Assembly: GCA_015143295.1 (NCBI GenBank)
Contig: JABCRI010000934.1
Location: 38,141-102,140 of the forward strand
From: Tetracentron sinense
Taxonomy: Eukaryota > Streptophyta > Magnoliopsida > Trochodendrales > Trochodendraceae
DNA length: 64,000 bases
Direction: 5' to 3'
Both the position numbers and the translations under genes were made by a program. The notes below the pieces were generated by a model that saw nothing but the letters and a program-made list of their open reading frames with translations, made no database searches and was not told the origin of the DNA. This document shows, piece by piece, positions 1 through 10,312 of the stretch (positions within the stretch are counted from its first letter, which is position 1; each line of letters starts with the position of its first letter).

Positions 1-345
1 GTAATGTTGTCCTTATCCTTAATGATGCAAACATTTGATTTAAATGAAACATTTAGACATTTGTCATACAATTGACTAATGCTAATTAGGTTATGTTTAA
101 GACCTTCAACAAGTAAGACATTTTCAATAAACATGGTCGAGTTCTTACCAACATTACCTATGCCGATGATCCTCCCTTTCACGTTGTCCCCGAAGGTCAC
201 ATGTCCTTCATCATTTGGAGAGATTGAGATAAATAGATATTTGTTCCCCGACATGTGCCTTGAACATCCACTATCCAAGAATCATCTTGTCTTGGAGGAG
301 TTAGATTTCAAACAAACTTCTAGACAAAGTTTAAGTAATTCCAAC
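1..345 (-). pseudogene. copia aspartic protease region (partial, broken)
   Basis: On the minus strand around 284-260 one frame reads LDSGCSRHMSG, the catalytic-aspartate motif of copia proteases, followed by a region typical of the protease to GAG-pre-integrase junction (NLISISQL near 85-62). The codon that is normally tryptophan just before LDSG is a TGA stop. The protein continues past base 1. In a living element this enzyme cuts the Gag-Pol polyprotein inside the virus-like particle. Confidence 0.75.
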
Positions 346-489
346 ATATGTTCCTCCCGAAACCCACACAGTTTTGGATGGAACCAATCTTGATTTTTGA
401 ATAGTCTTGGGAGGGTGAGTTCCCTTTGGGATCCAAACCATGTGTGGTCCTTTGTGAATGATTTTGGGAGTGTATGATCCTTTTGGGAC

Positions 490-2050
490 TCAAATCTTTT
501 TAATTACTTTCTTTCCATTAAAAGTGAAAAATGCATTAGAAGGAGGGTTCAAAACATTTGTAGATTTTGAAAAGAAGTTTTGATAATCCTTTTGTTTTGA
601 AAAATGGTTATATCCAAGACCGGCCTTTCGAAAGAAACATCTTTGTTGGCCCAAAAGTCTTTCAAGATTCTTTTCTCCCATAGATAAGGTGTGAGCAATT
701 TTAGTCAAGTTAATGACTTTAGCTTTTAGATCTTCACACTCACAAGTTAATCTTTGGGGTGAATTTTGAAATTCTATTAAGTTTTCATTCAAAACATTGT
801 TTTCTTTTTTCAAGAATGATCTTCTCATTATGTAAATCATTTTTCTCTTTTAGTAAAGAATCATTTGAGTTTGAAAGAGAAGTATTATCCTTTTTAAGTT
901 GTTTTTTTTTATCCTAATTTAAGAAATTCAATATAAAGTTCATCAAATGCTTCTCTAATTTCTTCATAAGATAGAGATTCACTAGGTGAAGAATTTACCT
1001 CCTCATCATCAAGAGCCATGAGGCACAGATTAGTAACTTCTTCCTCACTTGAGTTGTCATCTAATCCACTTCCTTCAGAGTCATCCCAAGTAGCTTTCAT
1101 TGCATTTTTCTTGAATCTTTGACCTTTCTTCAATTGAGGACACTCGGTCTTGATGTGTCCCGGTTTCTTACACTCGTAGCAAATGATTTGCTCTTTTTTG
1201 CTTGATTCTTCTTTAGCTATTTTCTTGGAGAATTCTCTTTTGTAGTGCCTCTTCTTGAAGTTCTTCTTGTGCTTTAAGAATTTCTTGAACTTCCTTACCA
1301 TTAAAGCGATGTCATCATCTTTAACACTCTCTTCTTCCTCACTTTCTTGAGTGGTCTTCAAGGCAAGTCCCTTTTTTGCTTTAGGTTCATCTTCTTGATC
1401 ATTCATTATGACCTCATGTGTCATGAGAGATCCAAGAAGCTCATCAATTAGAAGCTTGGTCAAGTCCTTAGCTTCTTGGATGGCGGTGACTTTGGGACCC
1501 AACTCTTTGGGAGTGAGCGAAGAACTTTTCTATATTTTCTACATTTGAGTATACCTTATCAAGATTTTAGTCCATTCAAAATATTGGTAAAACAAGTAAA
1601 CATATCACCTATATATTCATCTTTTTTCATTTTGAAAAGTTTATATTTATGAACTAACATGCTTATTTTTTCTTCCTTAACTTGATTTGTGCCTTCATAT
1701 ATGACTTGGAGTTTGTCCCATATTTTCTTGACTGAATCACATCCGGAGATTCTATTAAACTCTTGTTAACATAAAGCACAATACAAATTGCTAACAGCTT
1801 TAGCATTTGTTTAGATGAGTTTAATATCAGCTTTATTCCATTCATCTTCAGTTTTAGGGATTCTAATACCATCAACTACTTTATGAGGTAGATGAGGTCC
1901 TTTGACAATAACTTTCCAGCAGTTATAGTTAAGAGCTTGTAAATAAACCATCATCCTAGTTTTCCAGTAGTTATAGTCTTCTCCATTGAACAATAGAGGA
2001 CGAGTGGTCGATTGGCCCTCTCCTAAGGAAGTAGTAAATATGTTTGCCAT
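490..2050 (-). pseudogene. copia gag (broken into several frames)
   Basis: The N-terminal piece (2050-1811) starts with a Met followed by the FNGEDYNYWKTRM motif of the copia gag (UBN2-type) domain. The piece at 1502-909 (197 codons) carries the zinc knuckle CYECKKPGHIKTEC at about 1181-1140, surrounded by Lys- and Glu-rich sequence. The piece at 840-490 is a heptad-rich, Glu/Asn/Lys-rich C-terminal extension ending in FFRKAGLGYNHF and downstream residues. The pieces lie in different frames, with breaks near 1800, 1510-1660 and 845-905. Gag would form the particle and its knuckle would bind element RNA. Clearly a pseudogene. Confidence 0.85.
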
Positions 2051-2094
2051 AAAGGATCTTTAACTCAAGATGGTTAGATCAAAAATAGAGCACA

Positions 2095-2109
2095 GAGCTC
2101 TGATACCAA
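2095..2109 (-). other. primer binding site, initiator tRNA-Met type
   Basis: The minus strand reads TTGGTATCAGAGCTC, complementary to the 3' end of plant initiator tRNA-Met and the usual copia PBS. It lies one base inside the LTR end (GGCATCA on the minus strand), which fixes the LTR boundary at 2111. Confidence 0.9.
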
Positions 2110-2110
2110 T

Positions 2111-3496
2111 TGATGCCCAGATAATGGACCCTAGAGGGGGGGGGGGGTGAATAAGGTTTATGGCAAATTAAAAATTTTACTCTAAGTGATATTTGTGGAA
2201 ATTAAAAATTATCACAACAACTACCAACTAAAATCAGAGATAATAAGAGGAAGAGAAAGGTAAAGATACCAGACACTAGTTATGTTATCGAGGTTCAACA
2301 ACCTACCTATGTCCCCGCCTTTAAGCTCTCCTGCTTCAAGGATTTTCACACGATTCACTAATCGTACTCTTCTTTTCCGACAGAGAGCAAGCCTTACAAT
2401 CATTTTTCAGGCTCAGGAGGAACCTTTAACAATCCTTTTACATGCTAAGGAATAACCTCTTCAAGAGACTCTCTCTTGGATACAAAGAAGACTCTCTTCT
2501 TAACAGGGTGCAAGAATCTCTGTTTCTTGACTTTCTATAAATACAGAAATTGATGGATATTAAATCTGAATTGAAAGCTCCTAAATTAAGCTAAATAAAA
2601 ATTGAATGCAAAGCTTACAATCTCTCAAGATTGATTGGAATTGAATGCTCAAGGAGAGAGGGATTTGGATTCTGCGTAGTTAATGGAAAAATAGAGTATT
2701 GATTGCTGAGAGTTAATGAGTGATGAATGAGCAATAGAACAGTGATTGAAATTTTTAGAATTATTACTTTTTATCATAAATCAACTCTATTTATAGTTGG
2801 GCAATCAATATGGCCGTTTGGAGTAGCATTGAATGCGAACTAGCCGTTGAAAAATAGCCGTTGAAGATTTTTCCCGCAGACACTCATCGACGAGTGAGGG
2901 AGATATGGGCTTGAGTCATCGCCGAGTGGAGACAGAAGCTATTGCTTCAATTTCTTGTCACCCACTCGTCGACGAGTTTACTGAATTTTTCCAGTAAACT
3001 CATCGTAATGAGACCAAGAAGATGGGAAACATGCTAGGACCCTTAGGCAATTACATTATCAATATTTTAATCATTTTTAGGGCCTTAGAATGATGTCCAT
3101 ATTATATTAGGTAACCTAGGGTCTATCTAGGTAATCTTCGAGCAATTCTTTTCCAATGTCTTGGGGACTATTACAAGGTCCTAGACACTTTTTCTTAGCC
3201 ACTAGTTTTCATGAAAGATGATCTTCAATCTTGATTTGAGAAGCTTCTACTTTTGATGGATCTCCATGAGTTGACTCTGAGTTTTTGGTGCTTCTTAGAA
3301 GAACTAGCATTTGAACTTTTGACTTTGATGACTTGAGCTCTTTTATCCTTTAATATCTTGAAGTTTGATCTTTAAGAATCTCTTCACTGAAATTTTACAC
3401 ACTCAATGGAAATATTAGTATATCAAGAGTCATTTCATTATTTTACTATCATCGAAACAATTTAGGATACTAAGAGTTATAACCTTGAGGCTAACA
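2111..3496 (-). repeat. 5' LTR of the left copia element
   Basis: The inner end is fixed by the PBS. The outer end is the TGTTAGCC on the minus strand at 3496. A poly-G run lies at about 2137-2147. The interval 2885-3010 contains several copies of an imperfect palindrome related to ACTCGTCGACGAGT. The same motif occurs in the LTR fragment at 12746-13640. No second LTR is in the window. Confidence 0.65.
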
Positions 3497-3659
3497 GATT
3501 TAACCCAGGTTAGGTTTTCTAACTATAGGAAATCCCCAATTAATTCAAGCCTAGCTTTATTAAATTGATTACGCTGGGCCTCGAGCCCGTGGACCAAGTC
3601 CAAGGGTATTTCGTTCTGGTGTGGAACATTACCGACCGATGAACCATTTCATCGCTTTA

Positions 3660-3905
3660 CATGCATTCAAAGATCATAACATCATACGGGTTGTTCTGAT
3701 AGGGAACATATTCGAACTGATAGGTCCGTCACTCGCCCTACAACATTCAAACACCATCACATCATACAAGGTCATCCCCTTAGGGACATATCCGGGACGA
3801 TGGGTCCATCCATCACCCTTACCAACTTCAAACACCATCACATCATACAAGATCGTCCCCTTAGGGACATATCCAGGATGATGGGTCCGTCCATCGCCTC
3901 TACCA
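3660..3905. repeat. tandem repeat, about 81-bp unit, three copies
   Basis: The unit core CATCATACAAG...CCCCTTAGGGACATATCC recurs with starts spaced 80-81 bp (3680, 3760, 3841). The first copy is the most diverged; the last two differ at only a few positions. Confidence 0.8.
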
Positions 3906-4189
3906 AATTTTAATAATTATTACCTTATGCACTCACATCATTCCAAGTCAATACATCGCGTATCAATCAGTCGCCGAGCTTAAATTTCAAGCTGATGAAG
4001 CACGAAACCGAGGGCTACACCCTTCTGCTTCATCCACATGCAATACTATTTCTTCCATACATAATCAACCGGGTCTCCGACCCTTTTATTCATACATCAC
4101 ACATTCACACAATTACAAAACAACAATCACATAAGGATCCCAAAACATTTTGACAACTTTCTATATTTTCCTATTTTAACCTATGTTAG

Positions 4190-4860
4190 GCTCAAAAGTA
4201 GGAAAAATTCAACATGAACCTCGAAGAGGGTTTTCATACATTTCCAACGGCTCAAGAATCGTTCAATTCTGATAAAGTGTGACAAAACTAAGGTTACCTA
4301 AAGTTGGTTGTTCCTGAGATGAATTACAGCAGACTAGCCTATGGTTTTTGGCCATTTACCTTAGTTAGACTCCCAATCAGGGACAATGTTCAACATTAAC
4401 ATCGAAGAAGGTTTTCATACATTTTCAATGGCTCAAGAATCATTCGATTCCGATAAAAGGTGACAAAAATAGGGCTCCCTAAAATTGGTTGTTCGTGGAA
4501 CGAATTATAGCAGACCATCATATGGTTTTCGGCCATTTGACCTCACTTAAACTCAAAACCAGAAAAAATATTCAACATAAACCTCGAAAAGGGTTTCCAT
4601 ACCTTTCTAATAGCTTAAGAATCATTTGATTCCGATAAAGGATGACAAAATTAAGGCTCCCTAAAGTTGGATGTTCCTGGGACAAATTACAGCAGACCAA
4701 CCTATGGTTTTCGATCATTTGAACTCACTTAGACTGAAAATCAGGAAAAATATTCAGCATCAACCTCAAAGAGGGTTTTCATACCTTTTCAAAGGCTCAA
4801 GAATCGTTCAATTCTGATAAAGGGTGATAAAACTAGGACTCCCTCAAGTTGGCTATAAAT
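4190..4860. repeat. tandem repeat, 182-bp unit, about 3.6 copies
   Basis: The landmark AACCTCGAAGAGGGTTTTC recurs at 4217, 4398, 4580 and 4762, giving periods of 181, 182 and 182 bp. Each unit also carries CTCAAGAATCGTTC and GGTTTTCGGCCATTT variants. One partial, same-orientation copy is found far away at 25295-25425, inside the solo LTR at 23153-25587. Confidence 0.85.
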
Positions 4861-5765
4861 AACAGGGAAAATAAAGAAGATTTTTACCTCCCTACACAAA
4901 CTTTGAGGCTTCGTAGGATGAAACGGACATTGCCACTGTGCTCAAAACGCCCAAAAACCCCAAGGTGGACCTTCTTTCTTCTCTACTTTCTCTCTCCTTT
5001 TTCTCTCTCTAAAACCAATTTCGGAAGAGCCTCTTTACTGAATGAAAATGAGAGAAAATGAGAGGGCTGGCCCCTCTATATACAGGCCAAGACCTCACCT
5101 ACATGGCGAGGCCATGTGCTTAGCACATGGGCCCGATGACGTGGTCGTTGATCGGTTGACTGGTTTGACTGGTATTCACTTTTTTGCATGTACACGGCCC
5201 CCCAAACCCTACTAAATGACGACTGATAGTGACGAAACTTTAGGTGACTAAACTTTGGACAGTCCGACACCCGCTGTAGAAATTTTGGGAAAAAATGTTG
5301 AGTTTTGACTGTAAAAAATAAGTCCTGAAGAAAATTGTAAAACTCACAAATTTCCTGATTTTGGACACAAAACACGCTACAGTTTCTTCATTTGAGATGA
5401 TGAACTGCTGAAACGATAGACAATCGACCACAGGGTCTACCGACATGCAGTGGTACGAGTTTCGCAAATTTCTATTTGAATACCTGTCAAATATTGAGTC
5501 TCAACTAAACTTCAAAAACCTGTCAAATTTTCTTACGTACAAGGCCCTCACGGTCTCGTGAATCGATGCACAACATGTGATCGTCCCAATAATCGACCGA
5601 CACGCTGTGTATGATTTTCGTGGAAAAACATTGACGTTTTATCGATATAACCCAATCCCAAAAAAAACCCGCTTTCCATAAATTTATCAAATACTTAACT
5701 AATTAACCTCAGTTAAGGACCTATAAACCCATAATTTTATTATATTCAAATTTCAGGTTGTTACA

Positions 5766-6213
5766 AAATGAGTGTTTAGAAACAAAAATGATGAATCTGA
5801 GAACATTGTATAGAATAAAGTAAGATTGATAACCTAAGGTTGCAACCAAGAAGAAGACATTCATTATGAAGAAACTTTTGCTCTGGTAGCTAGACTAGAA
5901 GCTATTAGAATGTTATTTGCTTTTGCTAGTTATAAAGATTTCAAATTATATCAAATGGATGTCAAAAGTGTATTTCTAAATGGTTTCATATCGGAGAAAG
6001 TATATGTTGAACAACCTCTTTATTTTGAAAATCATAAATTTCTAAACCATGTTTTTAAACTTACCAAAACATTATATGGTTTGAAAAAAGCACCTAGAGC
6101 ATGATATGATAGATTGAGTGGTTTCCTTCTAGACAATGATTTCATTAGAGGAAAAATAGATTCTACATTATTTATGAAATGCAAAAATGATGATATGCTT
6201 ATTGTGCATTTAA
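5766..6213 (+). pseudogene. copia reverse transcriptase fragment
   Basis: The translation contains ETFALVARLEAIRM, then QMDVKSVFLNG, then KTLYGLKKAPRA, which are conserved blocks of copia RT upstream of the catalytic YVDD. The reading runs from the first base after the LTR segment and stops at about 6213, just before YVDD. In-frame stops occur, including TGA where tryptophan is usual at the start and in WYDRL. Both sides are cut by other elements: the LTR segment on the left and a Tat-like leader on the right. Confidence 0.85.
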
Positions 6214-7244
6214 AGACGCCCGTCTGGCTTAACCATGGACAGGTCTAGGGTGTTACCCATTCGGTAGTACACGCTGACTTTGAGTGAGGATCCCAATTGT
6301 GTCATAGAAGGTTTTATCACATGCCCCCTGGGAGAGGAGGTGTATGGGCCGTGAAGGCTAACCATTTGACGGAACAATCTCTGAAGGACTTGTCATCTAC
6401 CTGGACATATGTACAAACTGTGTAAGTGTACTGTGTATGCAAGATGCAAGGATGATGCAAGTAATGATGATGCATTTTTTTTATTTTTTTTATTTTGACA
6501 AGGTACACATGATCTGATAGGGTAGTTGAACAGAAGTCTGGTATACTTTATCCGGGTTATTAGGAACCGGAGCCTATCAGGTCAAGACATGGGATAGGTC
6601 TAGTAGAGACTTACTTGCCTGGGATTTGAACCCCATATGCTATGTCGGGACGTGGGGTAAGATGTGTTTTATTACAAACACATGTTTAGCTCATCACATG
6701 CCTTTGAATGTGCTCGGGTAGTTAACCATAATTGGAGACAGGTATAGGGTGCAAGCAGGTTAGGGTTTAGAGTATCCATCCAGGTTGACTGCTTGTAGAC
6801 TATACCATTAGCCTAGGCAATATGTATGTATGCTGGGTAATGCAAGTGTGTTCCTAGTGAGGTGGGGGGATCACTTACACCGTATATGCGACTCCCTTGA
6901 AAATGGACGATTGGTGTAAGCGGGAGCATTCAGAATCCTTCCTTGAGGGTAATCACCAGCAGGAGTAACTTCGCGGACCTCCAAGACTTTTAAGTCTCTG
7001 TCACTGAGGGTAATCATCCAACAACCGTAAGCGTAATAAGCCTGTCTAATGAGTTTGTGGTTGTTACACTATTATGCTATGTATGTCATGCATAGTATAA
7101 AATACATTCAAAAGGTATAAAGAATTAGTATTAGACTAAATTCTAAGGTATTTGAGCAATTATTGATGTTAATTTAGCTTAGACTTAGGTTCCGGGTTAA
7201 ACCTTGAGGCAAGATCTTTTCGTCCCCAGCAGAGTTGCCAAACT
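6214..7244 (-). mobile_element. Tat-like gypsy leader fragment, no coding region seen
   Basis: This lies between the copia RT scrap and the LTR at 7245. On the minus strand it begins with a Tat-type primer site. No gag or pol motif could be recognised in six frames, so this is untranslated leader or a decayed interior. The junction with the RT scrap at 6213/6214 shows no recognisable TSD. Confidence 0.4.
7221..7242 (-). other. probable primer binding site (Tat/Ogre type)
   Basis: On the minus strand, two bases inside the LTR end, lies TTTGGCAACTCTGCTGGGGA. It begins with the TGG expected of a PBS and resembles the TTGGCGACTCC at the same place in the Tat element at 32493. The exact tRNA was not determined. 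Confidence 0.55.
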
Positions 7245-10050
7245 TGTGAGCACCGATTTTTTACTCATTGGTTTTGTGTTAAGAGTCACCACTTATTAAT
7301 TCAGTAGGGATAAGTGCCCGGCTAATGGATAAGGTCTTGATCTACTTAGAGGTCTAGGTAAGAGGTTCGGTTAAGCCCGAAAAAATTGTTAGGCACCCTG
7401 ACATTTCCATTTTACAATGGTTCCCTGCTTACTAGGTTTAAGCCATATTAATGCCAAGTTGTTTAGTTAAATGCTTTAGGTTTGGTTTATACTAATTCAA
7501 AAAGGGAAAAGCTGAGTTATGGTTGAACCCGGGTTGGATTACCTACGTATTCACATTGGAGTGAGATCAGACCGAACGTAGTTTTAGCACATGAGCCCGT
7601 GCCGAGCTTAGGGGTGTGTGCACAAATGGTCGCTAATGGGTTAGTCCGATGAACTAGAGTTAAGTTAACCGAGGTTGGTCAAGTGCGTGGTTCAAGCCTG
7701 GTAGGCTTAGGGTTAGTCCAGTAGACTAAGGTTTTGACCCGGTAGGCCGAGATTGGGCCCAGTATGCCGAGGGTAAGCCTGATAGGCTTGGGTTAGGCCT
7801 GGTAGGCCAAGGGTAAGCCCGTTAGGCATGGATTGGGCCCGATAGACCTAGACGTGAGCCCGGTTGACTTAAGATTGGGCCTGGTAGGCCAAAAGGGTTT
7901 AACCAGAGTTAAACAAGTCTAACCGTGATTAGGGTTGCTAACCATGATTGGGCAAGGTTCAAAGTCCAATTTTATGGTCCTTTAAAAGTTGATTGATGAT
8001 TTTTAGGGATTTTTTCCAAAATTCTCCAAGGTTAAGTGGGATTAACTATGGTTAAGACATGAGTTTAACCATGGTTTATCCGGTTAACCATGATTAGGCA
8101 ATCTACCAAGTTGGATTTAGAATCATATTGTCTTTTTAGATTTTTCTGGAATTTTTGGGATTTTTCAGGGTTTAAGTAGGCTTAACCATGGTTAAACCGA
8201 GTGTTAACCATGGTTAAACTCATTTACCGTGGTTAGGCATGTTTACACATTCAAAAGTTGATATTTTCTGTCATTTCAGATTATTTTGGATTTTCTGTGA
8301 TTTTTGGGAAATTTTCTAAGGTGGTTAGATCAGCTAACCACGGTTAATTCTTAATCAGGATTGGGTTAACCTATGGTTAAGGTGTGTGGCAGTCTAGAAT
8401 GGGCCCAGGGATGTTTGGGCAAATCCTAGGAGCTTCCCACCAGGCCTGGGTCTCTATAAGGCCCCGAAACACAGCAACAAGGGAATGACGGTAATCTGTT
8501 TACCATCATTCCAAACATTTCCCTGTTTGGAATGACGGTAGACAGTCTACCGCCACAAAAGATTCTTTTTTTAATCAAGGTTTAGGCCCTTATAACTCGG
8601 GTTAGGGGTGGACCCACAGGGGTGAAGAGCATACCTCTGGGAAGGCCCTGGGCCTGTTGTGGGCCCTGGGCCATGCTTGTGGTGGGCCCCACATAGGCCC
8701 AAAAGTTCCTGCACATAAAATGACAGAATGTCGGTAATGTGTTTACCGACATTCTGAAAGCTTCTAGATTTCAGCAAATTAACCATGATTAAGCTTAACC
8801 CATGGACCTAGAAAGACCAGGTTAGATCAAGGGAAGGTCTGGGGACCTATTTTGGACCCTGGAATGGATCAGGGCATGCTCAGGTGGGGGCCACAAGGGC
8901 TGCAACAGTAACCACTAGGAATGGCGGTACCGAGTTTACCGCCATTCCTAGGTTTTTCCCAAAAAATGCAAATGCCCTACGGGGCTGCTACTGTGAGGGT
9001 TCCAGGGGTTCCCTCATGACTTGAGGGACCCCTAGAAGCTCTGAGGCGACCTGAAGTGCTGGTTTTTCCTTAATGGGTTCTGCACACCTATGAAGAAGAT
9101 GCGAGAGCCCCCTGTCATGGGTTTTCTGTAAAAATAAAGGATGATAGTCCATTAGAAGGACTAGGGTCTCACAATAGCATTAAGACAAGAACAAAAATGG
9201 GGTAGGGGGATGCCCTACCTTACTGCTGCTTCTCCTGCTATGGTGGTGGCGCTACTGATAGAGGTGGTGGAGCATGGTGGTGCTGTACAGGAAAAGGGGG
9301 AGAGCCGGGGAAGCTTCCAGAGGGCTCTAGAGGTTGCTAAGGAGGCGCTCAGGCTTGATGCAATGGCTTGGGCTTGGATTTTAACAAGGGGTTGAGGTGG
9401 CTTCTTTTCCAGTGGTTTGAAGGCCACAGGGGGTATCTCCTTTATAAGCTAGGGGTTGGGGTCACCTCTGATATTAGTACCAGGGTAGACGGAGGCTCAG
9501 AGGGGCGGAGAAGCCATCCCAGAAGCGTGCTTGAGCTCGTAGGGGTGTGGGTGTGCTTCTGGATTATGTTACAGGGAATGACGGTAATATATTTACTGTC
9601 ATTCCCAAACCTATGCAAAAATTAAAGTCGGTAAATAAATTACCGCCAAGGATGGGTTTTGCCCAGCAGGCCCCTGGCCTAGGTAGGTATGGGGAATTGG
9701 TTTGAATTTTGGGCCTGGGCTTGGGCCTAGGCCGAGGGTTTGGACCCTAGGGGGGTTTTGGACCTTAGGGAAGTTTTGGACCTTGGGGTTTAGGACTTAA
9801 GGGCTAGGACTTAGCCTAGGGCTAGGCTTTGGGTTAGGTCTTATGGTTAGGCTAGGGTTTACCTAGGGTTAGGTCCTAGGTCTAGGCTAGGGTAACACCT
9901 AGGGTTAAGCTAGGGTTTTCTATGGTTAGGGCTTTAATTAGGATTTGTTCTAGGATTTAAGCTATGGTTAGGGGACTCGGCTGGGGGGTAACCATAGTTA
10001 AGAATCCTTAACCATGGTTAGGATAGGGGTGTAAAAATTGGGTGCTTGTA
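7245..10050 (-). repeat. LTR of a Tat-like gypsy element
   Basis: The left end TGTGAGCACCGATTTTTTAC and the right end GTAAAAATTGGGTGCTTGTA are imperfect inverted copies of each other, longer than the usual TG...CA. A minus-strand TATA motif (CTTATAAAGG) lies near 9442. The LTR is G-rich on the plus strand and contains six fold-back hairpins at 8482-9648, reiterated TTAACCATGGTTAA palindromes near 8040-8360 and 9985-10020, and degenerate TAGGGTTAGGC-like runs at 9780-9990. No coding function is supported for ORFs inside it. Confidence 0.55.
8482..9648. repeat. six dispersed short hairpins inside the LTR
   Basis: Six inverted repeats share the arms GGAATGACGGTAA and TTTACCGTCATTCC in variant forms: 8482-8512, 8529-8555, 8725-8755, 8916-8950, 9574-9606 and 9624-9648. 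Arms are 8-15 bp and loops 3-8 bp. Unique sequence lies between them, so they are not a simple tandem array. Confidence 0.8.
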
Positions 10051-10053
10051 GGA

Positions 10054-10063
10054 CATATAAATA
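10054..10063 (+). promoter_or_regulatory. TATA box of the non-autonomous element
   Basis: CATATAAATA lies about 200 bp upstream of the first ATG of the degenerate ORF. It is followed by a pyrimidine-rich stretch (TTTTTCTCTCCTCTTCC) typical of a plant 5' leader. No nearer gene competes for it. Confidence 0.5.
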
Positions 10064-10312
10064 AACCCCATGTTCTGAACACTTCGCATATTCCATTTTT
10101 CTCTCCTCTTCCTAAACTAGTCGATTCCTTTTGCTCCAAATAAACTTATTCTCCATCTTCCTCCATCCAAATCCTTTCAAATCTATTTTCCATCTATCCT
10201 AACCCCTCCAAACCCTACAATCCTTCTTTGCCCTAATCTCAATCACCCTCATGAAAAAGACCGAAACCCTAGTTCGGATCCCATCTCTGAGAAGCAAAAA
10301 TCAGACAAAGGC

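Larger units (their letters stand above)
1..3496 (-). mobile_element. Ty1/copia element, 5' part, cut by the window edge
   Basis: Read on the minus strand this holds, in order, an LTR (3496 to 2111), a primer binding site, a broken gag and the start of the protease region, which runs off the left edge. The gag has a copia-type N-terminus, a CX2CX4HX4C zinc knuckle and a charged, coiled-coil-like C-terminal extension. That long extension and an LTR beginning TGTTAGCC resemble the SIRE/Maximus lineage; the lineage call is inference. Frames change between the gag pieces, so this copy is dead. The outer LTR end near 3496 was set by a TG start on the minus strand and could not be checked against a second LTR or a TSD. 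Confidence 0.85.
3497..5765 (-). repeat. gypsy LTR segment (chromovirus-like), left end not found
   Basis: The right edge reads GGTTGTTACA on the plus strand, i.e. an LTR starting TGTAACAACC on the minus strand. It sits directly against copia RT coding sequence at 5766. A minus-strand TATA motif lies at 5075-5083, followed on that strand by a purine-rich GAGAGAAA leader. Two tandem-repeat blocks lie downstream (separate entries). No matching left LTR end or TSD was found near 3497-3560, so the segment is truncated or rearranged. Open reading frames inside it are not conserved proteins. Confidence 0.5.

Noticed and set aside
2137-2147. Poly-G run as a regulatory quadruplex
   Set aside because: A single homopolymer without further G tracts nearby; more likely slippage or a sequencing artefact.
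5910-6104. RT fragment as part of the left copia element
   Set aside because: The left element is on the minus strand and this RT is on the plus strand, so they are separate insertions unless an inversion occurred, for which there is no evidence.
8482-9648. CRISPR array from repeated palindromes
   Set aside because: Spacing is irregular, spacers are hundreds of bases, and the context is a plant LTR.
9780-9990. Interstitial telomere-like repeat (TAGGGTTAGG runs)
   Set aside because: The words vary and no stretch of the plant TTTAGGG unit runs for more than about one copy. It is degenerate LTR sequence.
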